Assembly: GCF_029227915.1 (NCBI RefSeq)
Contig: NC_079877.1
Coordinates: 35,553,851 to 35,617,850 of the forward strand
Origin: Hydractinia symbiolongicarpus
Lineage: Eukaryota; Cnidaria; Hydrozoa; Anthoathecata; Hydractiniidae
Direction of reading: 5' to 3'
Length of the DNA stretch: 64,000 nt
Positions 34,172 to 40,300 of this stretch are shown here, one piece after another. A model generated the notes under the pieces. The model was not told the origin of the DNA. It saw only the letters and a list, made by a program, of their open reading frames with translations, and did not search any database. How positions within the stretch are numbered: position 1 is the first letter of the stretch; each line of letters begins with the position of its first letter. Made by a program: the position numbers and the translations under genes.

Positions 34172-34690
34172 GTGAATTCTCAACTTGACGAGTTGATAAA
34201 ATTAAAAGGGATATTCCAGGACAAGGAGTATAAGTATGACAAAGCACTAGAAAAATTAACGATTTCACTCTACATCTCAGAAACCTTAGCCATTTCCACC
34301 GGTATTGGTACGATAGCAACCAGCGCTACCCTTGTTGGAATTCCCATTTCTATAGGACTTTCCAGTGTATCCATAGGTGGAGCTATATCCTGTACCATTA
34401 TCTCGGCATCGATTAAGAGATATCAAAAGAAACTAAACAAAGTCATGAAATTATGTGATGTTGTAACATCTGCGCTTTCTGTGTTTGAAAACTCTTTCTC
34501 ACGAGCATTGGATAATGATGACATTAGTCACATTGAATTTCAAACCCTGTGCGGTATATACTACGAAGCTCTGGACAAAATTACGAAAACCGACAGAAAG
34601 ATGGAGAGGGAAACGCGCAACCAGTTTGAAAAAAGTCTAATGGCCGAGGTCCAAAGCCTCAGAAAGACGGTAAATCAGGAACAAGGTTAG
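34172..34690 (+). CDS. Membrane-active type protein with unclear start (possible start loss)
   Basis: 172 codons counted from a GTG at 34172, but the frame is open from 34070 and the upstream stretch reads like protein (YPKLPTAPEYSSEQDKF at 34109-34159). No ATG exists in that extension, so either a non-ATG codon is used or the original ATG was lost; the true N-terminus is probably upstream. The body has a charged helix, a long Gly/Ile/Ser-rich hydrophobic region at residues ~35-80 that could form a two-helix membrane hairpin, a basic turn (IKRYQKKLNK), and a C-terminal helical domain with an acidic DDISHIEFQTL motif. A Pro motif followed by helices and a glycine-rich hydrophobic pair is common among Polinton accessory proteins. 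Function unknown. It ends 148 nt before a hairpin. Confidence 0.6.
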   Translation: MNSQLDELIKLKGIFQDKEYKYDKALEKLTISLYISETLAISTGIGTIATSATLVGIPISIGLSSVSIGGAISCTIISASIKRYQKKLNKVMKLCDVVTSALSVFENSFSRALDNDDISHIEFQTLCGIYYEALDKITKTDRKMERETRNQFEKSLMAEVQSLRKTVNQEQG

Positions 34691-34838
34691 TGATATGCGC
34701 ATGTACGCTACTCGCATATTTCGTGTGCTATTTGAAAAAATTAATATTTGAAAGTAAGGCGGTTTGTGACATTATGTGGCGCGATCGTCCCCCAAGACTG
34801 AGCCATAGCGGCCCTATCTGCCGACCGCCCCGCGCGTC
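34691..34838. other. 3' flank between convergent genes
   Basis: The first part is AT-rich and the second GC-rich (GCGCGATCGTCCCCC, CCGACCGCCCCGCGCG). The open frame that spans it (34690-34917) has no protein-like features and runs into the hairpin and the end of integrase, so I see no gene here. Confidence 0.5.
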
Positions 34839-34863
34839 ATCTTTACCAGAAACAGGTAAAGAT
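34839..34863. terminator. Hairpin between convergent genes, same family as 26665
   Basis: Arms ATCTTTACC (34839-34847) and GGTAAAGAT (34855-34863) with loop AGAAACA. It lies 24 nt from the integrase stop (minus strand) and 148 nt after the plus-strand stop at 34690. The sequence differs from the 26665-26689 hairpin at a single position, although the two are 8 kb apart. Confidence 0.7.
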
Positions 34864-34887
34864 ACTTTTTATGTATCGCCCCCTTTT

Positions 34888-35871
34888 TCACCAACCTTGC
34901 ACATAATCAGGAGGTAATTCTGTATCTTCAGGTATTAACATCAATTCCTCTTTTACAAAAGCCCGTCTGGGTCCGTCTTGAACATAGTACATTACACGGT
35001 TACCAGGTTGCGCTATTACCTCACGCAATCTATATGTGTTTTTCGACCATATTCTATCGGTTGCCCGTCTCCGCCCATCATCATGCTCTTCACCAGGTTG
35101 TAGTAGATATCTATACAGGCCATCTTTAGGTAATTCTACTTCAGGTGGATAATTCTCTCGTTTAGCAAGAGGCACCTCTTTCATTATAATAGCATCTTTT
35201 GGTTTCATACCAATCATCTGCGTCTTTGTATCGTTTAGCCTATCAATCAGTTTATACAGATGCTTAACCCATGTAGATGATACCTTTTCCGAATCATTCA
35301 GTTCTTGAGCATCTTGTATTTTGAATAAATTTTCCGCAAGTATCTTGTTCAACGCCTCAACAAAAGCTGTGTGCGTATGCTTATATTTTGTAGTCGCCCT
35401 TTTAATTTCAACCTTATGCTTCTCCAACAGCTTTGTCACATCTGCTTTGAATTCTGAACCGTTATCACATTGGAAAGTTTTCGGATAAGTTAATGGTCCT
35501 GCCTTGTAGATGTCCTCAATCATAGCGGCAACCTCTTTGGCTTTCTTACTCCTCAAAGGTCGGGCTACTTTGTATCTGGAAGCAGCATCGATTCCCGACA
35601 AAATGTACTTATATTTATTACCATACAGTATGTCATCGGGCATGTACAATAAATCGAATTGATGTAAATCATTAGGGGTGGTAACTTCATAATGTGGTCT
35701 TTCAACATGTTTTGGAGCGGGTAAATGTACTTGCCAAAATGCTTGTTTTGATAGCTACTTCTTAATCTCCTTTGGCTTGAAACCGAATCCTCTTAAATTC
35801 TGAACAGCCTTTTGTCCTTTCCATAAATTTTGAGGTTGATAGTAAGTCTCTTGAAGTTTAGAGTTTGACAT
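34888..35871 (-). pseudogene. Polinton integrase (retroviral-type DDE), interrupted by an in-frame TAG
   Basis: The integrase inserts the element DNA into the host genome using a D,D-35-E catalytic core. The frame starts at ATG 35871 (after ATAAATAAAAC) and is interrupted after 38 codons by TAG at 35757-35755; the same frame then continues without further stops to 34888. The catalytic residues are present: first Asp in FDLLYMPDD (codon 35655-35653), second Asp in FQCDNGSEF, and Glu in HTAFVEALNK. The downstream open part alone begins after the first Asp or would need an internal start, so it cannot supply a complete core. The C-terminal region has a chromodomain/SH3-like basic segment with ATDRIWSKNTYRL and DGPRRAFVKEELM, typical of Polinton integrases. 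Without the stop the protein would be ~327 aa, in the family's range. It ends near a hairpin. Confidence 0.9.
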
Positions 35872-35882
35872 GTTTTATTTAT
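35872..35882 (-). promoter_or_regulatory. ATAAATAAAAC motif abutting the integrase start
   Basis: On the minus strand ATAAATAAAAC ends directly at ATG 35871, the fourth gene with ATAAAAC touching its start codon. It supports 35871, and not a later site, as the original integrase start. Confidence 0.55.
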
Positions 35883-35970
35883 GCACAACTTTATTTATCT
35901 CTTTTTGTTATGATGTAGTACGATAAAAGTGCTTAAAGTTTTTTATATTTATAATTATATTAATATTAAT

Positions 35971-36240
35971 ATGTCAGACCTGAATACCACACCAGATTAC
36001 AAATTGATGAAACTGAGAGAGTTGCGAGAGGTTGCTAAATCCCGTGGGGTGAAGTATATTGCTGGAATGAAAAAATCTAAATTGATTGAGGTGATTGAGA
36101 AGAATGATCTCGACCCATCCTACACCATCGATCTGGATACTAAGAAGGAATGGTACGGATACTGTTCAAGGTGGAGGTCGGAAAACAGGGAGGCATATCT
36201 AAAATCTCAAAAACGTTATAACGACAAGAGATCCAAGTGA
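35971..36240 (+). CDS. Small SAP-like domain protein
   Basis: 89 aa from ATG 35971; an upstream in-frame GTG (35929) would add an AT-rich, implausible stretch. Residues ~12-40 (LMKLRELREVAKSRGVKYIAG, then KKSKLIEVIE) form a helix-turn-helix pattern of the SAP/Rho-N type, a small DNA- or RNA-binding fold. The rest is basic and aromatic (EWYGYCSRWRSENREAYLKS). The same SAP-like pattern opens the polymerase at 37366, so the two genes share a module. It lies divergent from integrase across an AT-rich 99-bp gap and is followed after 12 nt by a hairpin. A DNA-binding role is inferred. Confidence 0.7.
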   Translation: MSDLNTTPDYKLMKLRELREVAKSRGVKYIAGMKKSKLIEVIEKNDLDPSYTIDLDTKKEWYGYCSRWRSENREAYLKSQKRYNDKRSK

Positions 36241-36252
36241 TTGGAGATTTTT

Positions 36253-36276
36253 TTTGTTACTCAGGCGGGTAACAAA
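36253..36276. terminator. Hairpin after the SAP-like gene
   Basis: 8-bp arms TTTGTTAC (36253-36260) and GTAACAAA (36269-36276), 8-nt loop, preceded by a T-run. It lies 12 nt after the stop at 36240. Confidence 0.7.
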
Positions 36277-36280
36277 TGTT

Positions 36281-36302
36281 GGTGGGTGGGTACCCATGGT
36301 GT
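36281..36302. repeat. Cassette repeat, first copy (GGTGGGTGGGTACCCATGGT)
   Basis: The 22-nt string at 36281-36302 recurs exactly at 36821-36842, 540 bp downstream. Each copy lies between a TGTTAC hairpin and the leader of a cassette gene. Confidence 0.75.
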
Positions 36303-36352
36303 ACAGGTCACGAACCTCCAACACGATTTATAAAATTTGGGTTAAAGATTAC

Positions 36353-36368
36353 AAAATCGTATATCATA
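36353..36368 (+). promoter_or_regulatory. Shared leader AAAATCGTATATCATA, copy 1
   Basis: The 16-nt motif lies exactly 7 nt before ATG 36376, with CAAGC between. Identical motif and spacing occur before ATG 36960 and ATG 37366 (polB). Upstream there is also a TTAAAGATTA string shared with copy 2. Confidence 0.75.
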
Positions 36369-36375
36369 GCCAAGC

Positions 36376-36753
36376 ATGACATCGACAGTTGATAACAAAA
36401 TGCACCCGATCTTATTCCGAAACATTGATGTGGATGGAGAGACATCACCGAGATTAACCCTACGTTACTACGATGATGAATGTCGGAGTAGTAGTTCTGT
36501 TATCATAGAGCTGTCGAGTTACGAAAATTTTACCGTGTGGGATATACCCGAAGAGTACAGGGTGAATCCCATCGTTGACAGGAAGCTTGTCTTGAAGATT
36601 TGTAGTTGTATTCGTTGTTGTAGGAATTATTATGATGAATATCATTATGACAAATATTTCCGATTCTATCCACCTCGGGTATCGGTGTCTTCAAGGAGAT
36701 ATCTGACAAATCGGGTTACCGATTCCATGGCCGCCGGTATTACTTTGTGTTGA
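36376..36753 (+). CDS. Cassette gene 1, unknown function
   Basis: A 125-aa intact frame from ATG 36376 (MTSTVDNKM). It is Tyr/Arg/Asp-rich, with a Cys pair cluster CSCIRCC at residues ~76-82 and a C-terminal basic stretch ending in VTDSMAAGITLC. There is no membrane segment or signal peptide. The start, directly after a conserved leader, and the hairpin 24 nt after the stop support it as a real gene. The neighbouring cassette 2 gene has the same leader, the same MTST start and a similar VTDS segment near its C-terminus, suggesting distant paralogy. I do not recognise the family. Confidence 0.6.
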   Translation: MTSTVDNKMHPILFRNIDVDGETSPRLTLRYYDDECRSSSSVIIELSSYENFTVWDIPEEYRVNPIVDRKLVLKICSCIRCCRNYYDEYHYDKYFRFYPPRVSVSSRRYLTNRVTDSMAAGITLC

Positions 36754-36777
36754 AGGATTATGATTGAACAACCCGGA

Positions 36778-36801
36778 TTTGTTACTCGATCGAGTAACAA
36801 A
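36778..36801. terminator. Perfect 24-nt palindrome after cassette gene 1
   Basis: Arms TTTGTTACTCGA (36778-36789) and TCGAGTAACAAA (36790-36801) meet with no spacer. It is identical to the palindrome at 37271-37294. Confidence 0.75.
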
Positions 36802-36820
36802 AATGGACCCTCGAGGTGCT

Positions 36821-36842
36821 GGTGGGTGGGTACCCATGGTGT
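36821..36842. repeat. Cassette repeat, second copy
   Basis: Exact copy of 36281-36302, again between a hairpin and a leader. It marks the upstream edge of a tandemly duplicated gene cassette. Confidence 0.75.
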
Positions 36843-36936
36843 ATCGATGTATGTGTGTTTTAGCGTGATGGTTGCATTACAAACAATGACACTCACGGCC
36901 CTCCGACACGATTTAAAAAAAAATGGATTAAAGATT

Positions 36937-36952
36937 AAAATCGTATATCATA
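36937..36952 (+). promoter_or_regulatory. Shared leader AAAATCGTATATCATA, copy 2
   Basis: Identical to copies 1 and 3, and exactly 7 nt before ATG 36960. Confidence 0.75.
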
Positions 36953-36959
36953 CACAAGC

Positions 36960-37254
36960 ATGACATCGACATTTATTACTTCGATTTTTAACTTCCACCG
37001 AGACACATGTGTCTTAGTAGAAAATCGGGACTTAATATGGCACATTAGCAATGAACTAACGGTTCTCGAACTGATAGCTATCGCTATGTATCTCGGAATA
37101 CTTGACGATCGATCGAGATCTCGGGCGTAATGAGCTTTTCAAATTGGTGACCGATAGTATTATGTTACTAGCATGCACACCACCATCCGAATCGAAAACT
37201 GTAGAGCAACTAAAGAAACTCGTCAGGGAGCATTATCAGTACGGTTACCCATAA
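36960..37254 (+). pseudogene. Cassette gene 2, frameshifted, unknown function
   Basis: ATG 36960 (MTSTFITSIF), directly after the shared leader, opens a frame that stops at 37128-37130 (56 aa). A frame shifted by +1 is open across the same place, reads NELFKLVTDSIMLLAC and a basic helix (KTVEQLKKLVREHYQYGYP), and ends at TAA 37252-37254, 16 nt before a hairpin. The switch point lies in the self-similar GACGATCGATCGAGATC near 37104-37120, where a small indel is easy to imagine. The hairpin position supports 37254 as the true gene end. The joined frame would be ~97 aa. Similarity to cassette gene 1 is weak (MTST start, VTDS segment). Function unknown. Confidence 0.55.
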
Positions 37255-37270
37255 TGTGATCACATGGATC

Positions 37271-37294
37271 TTTGTTACTCGATCGAGTAACAAA
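37271..37294. terminator. Perfect 24-nt palindrome after cassette gene 2
   Basis: Identical to the palindrome at 36778-36801, with TTTGTTAC/GTAACAAA outer arms and a CGATCG-containing centre. It lies 16 nt after the downstream stop of the frameshifted gene. Confidence 0.75.
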
Positions 37295-37318
37295 TTAATC
37301 TTTTTATAGTTTCATGAT

Positions 37319-37358
37319 TATATAAAACCATCTTAAAGGTTCAAAATCGTATATCATA
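37319..37358 (+). promoter_or_regulatory. polB upstream region: TATATAAAAC and leader copy 3
   Basis: TATATAAAAC (37319-37328) lies 37 nt before the polymerase ATG. It is followed by AAAATCGTATATCATA (37343-37358), exactly 7 nt from ATG 37366. The leader equals those of the two cassette genes, so polB and the cassettes are probably co-regulated. Confidence 0.7.
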
Positions 37359-37365
37359 AACAAGC

Positions 37366-40300
37366 ATGACTTCGAGAAATACGGTTGCTGAATTAAGAAA
37401 ACTCGCTAAGGAACGCGGCCTACATGGATACTCAAGGCTCAGAAAGGCCGATCTGATCGAATTATTGACACCCACTACCGTGTCAGCACCGGTTAGACCC
37501 GTACCAGACCCGGGATACATAACTCTGGAGGCGTTTCTAGGATCCGGTAGATCTATACCCGTACCAGCACCGAGACCGGCACCGAGACCCTTGAGATCCG
37601 GAACGGACATGGATATGTTCGAGCAGGAAGAAATGGCTAAAACTAGACCTCAGGTGAAAAGCAAGTTGAATGAATGGAGGGAATGGTTAATAAATCATGT
37701 ACCTAAGGCTATTAAGGATAAAACAACAAAAGCTTTCAAAACCATGAAGGATAAGATCATGGGTTTGTATAAAAAGGACAGTGGAGAGGAAGAGGTGAAA
37801 GAGGAGGAAGAGGTGAAAGAGGAAAATCCTTATACTCCTATTGAAGAAGCGTTTGTAGGTTCCTACAAAAGGTTCAAGATAAACCCTGACGGTGAGAAGA
37901 ATGTCAAGGTCTTTCTCGAAAAGGTCGAGCATGTCGTCAAGAGGTTGATGAGTGACGTGCTCGGGCAGAAGAAGTCATTGAAGACCCAGGCGACCTTGTG
38001 GGTTAAGTGGGTAAGGGAGGACACCAGCTCGGCTGATGCCCCGTGTGTACATGTCGATAAAGCTTTCAATAGCTATATGGAGATACTGCACATCCACGAT
38101 GACATTTCTGATGTTTTCGATCGGATGTGTAATAAGATAATCGAGCAGATTGAAAACCCTGCTCTACCCGCCAGCGGGTTCACAATCGAAAGGATCCTAC
38201 ATATGCATGTGGACTTTCATAAACTGAAATTAACGAGAGGCAGCTCTTACTTGCCACTACCTAAGAATTTCAGTGGAAAATTCTCTGTGATTAATCCTAA
38301 AAATGAAGAAGATGATGAATGTTTCAGATGGGCTGTTTTAGCTGCCTTATATCATGATAAGATAGATAATCATCCTGAACGAATCTCAATCCTTAAGAAG
38401 TATGAAGACAAGTGTAATTGGAATGGTCTATCTTTCCCAATGGCACTAAACAAGATAGATTTGTTTGAGAGAAGGAACCCTGATATCGCTGTGCATGTTT
38501 TAACAAAAGACGATGTAGAAGGTGTCTACATGTGCCGTAGGTCGAAGCATCTGGATCGTAAGGAGACAGTTGTTTTGTTTTTACTGTGTGATGGGGATAA
38601 GAGACATTATATCGCTGTTAAGAACTTGAGCGGTGTCCTGAGCAAGGCCAACTCAAAGCATGAACATAAAGAGCATTATTGCTTGAATTGTCTCTCTGGT
38701 TTTCCAAGCGAACAGAAAAGGGATGAGCACTTTGAGTATTGCAAGGATAATGATGCTGCTAAGGTTCAACTCCCTAAAGAGGGTAGCACCTTAACCTTCA
38801 CTGATGGTAAGTTTCAGCTCAATGTTCCATTCATCATTTATGCCGATTTTGAAGCTTTTACACAAAAATTGCCCGAGGATGAGAGAAAAGGCGGATCATC
38901 AACCGAGAAAGTTGGTAAACATGTCCCAACCGGATTCTGTTGTTATAGTAAATATGCTCATGGTGAAGTTCCCAACCCTCTTAATCTTTACCGTGGTGAG
39001 GACTGTGTTCCGCGCTTTGTAGATCATGTGGTTTCCGAGGCTGAAAGGTTATATAACATGTTTCCTCAGAAAGAAATGGATCCACTGACGGATGAGGAGC
39101 GTGACGGTTTCAATAGATCCGAGGTTTGCCACATTTGTATGAAGGAATTGGATGGTGATGATGACATCAAGGTTAGGGATCACTGTCACTTCACTGGTAA
39201 GTTTCGCGGATCCGCCCATCAGGAATGTAATCTGCGTTACAAGGTTCCTAATTATATTCCGGTTGTATTCCACAATCTTAGCGGATATGATGCGCATTAT
39301 TTCATTAAGGAGCTTGCAAGGAAGTACGGAGAGGATGGTATGGGTGTAATCGCAGAGAATAAGGAGAAATATATCTCTTTCTCGACCGATGTTAAGGTTG
39401 GAGAATATATTAACAAAAATGGTGAGACTAAGGACAAAAAGATAAAACTAAGATTCATAGATTCGTTTAGATTTATGTCTAGCGGCTTGAACAATCTTAG
39501 TGCAAATCTCGCGGGTGTTAACAACATTAGATGTGATGAGTGTAGCTTAGGCTGCTCGTTTGAATATATTGATGAAAACTATATTGCTCACGGGAAATGT
39601 GGTGAATGCGATGTCGGTTGCAATAGAAATTTTGATAAGCAGAGTTTACTTGAAAAGTTCCGTAATATGCACACGGGAAACGATGAGCAGTTCAGGTTGC
39701 TGTTGAGAAAAGGTGTATACCCATATGAGTATGTTAACTCATTCGATAGGTTTAATGAAACTGAGCTCCCGTCAAAGGATGACTTTTATAGCGAGCTTAA
39801 CATGAGTCACATCAGTGATGCTGACTATGAGCATGCTCAGAAGGTTTGGAAAGCCTTTGATATTAAGGATCTAGGTGAATATCATGACATCTATCTCAAT
39901 ACAGATGTTCTATTGCTCGCCGGTGTGTTTGAGACATTCAGAGAGACGTGTTTGAGATACTACAAACTAGATCCCGCGTATTTTTACACAACTCCTGGAT
40001 TAACTTGGCAAGCATGTCTGAAAAAGACCGGGGTTAGTCTAGATCTATTGTCTGATATTGAGATGGTCACGTTCATTGAAAGCGGTATTAAGGGTGGATT
40101 GTGTCAAGCTGTCCACCGCCACGCCAAGGACAACAATCCATATATGGGCGATATTTATAATACTTCGGAAGATACCACCTATCTGCAGTATCTTGATGCT
40201 AACAATCTGTATGGATGGGCCATGATACAGAAGATGCCCACCGGAGGGTTTGAGTGGGATGATTCCGGTAAATTTACACCCGAACTCATTTCAGAGTTGG

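Noticed and set aside
34690-34917. 75-aa ORF on the plus strand between convergent genes
   Set aside because: It overlaps the hairpin and the end of integrase, with a composition unlike protein.
31166-35757. Reassigned stop codons (TAA/TAG sense) as the explanation for interrupted genes
   Set aside because: Intact genes of the element end with TAA, TAG and TGA at sensible places, several just before hairpins, and other lesions are frameshifts; a variant code is not needed.
36760-36963. 67-aa ORF over the cassette 2 leader
   Set aside because: It covers the palindrome, the cassette repeat and the shared leader, and would overlap the better supported start at 36960.
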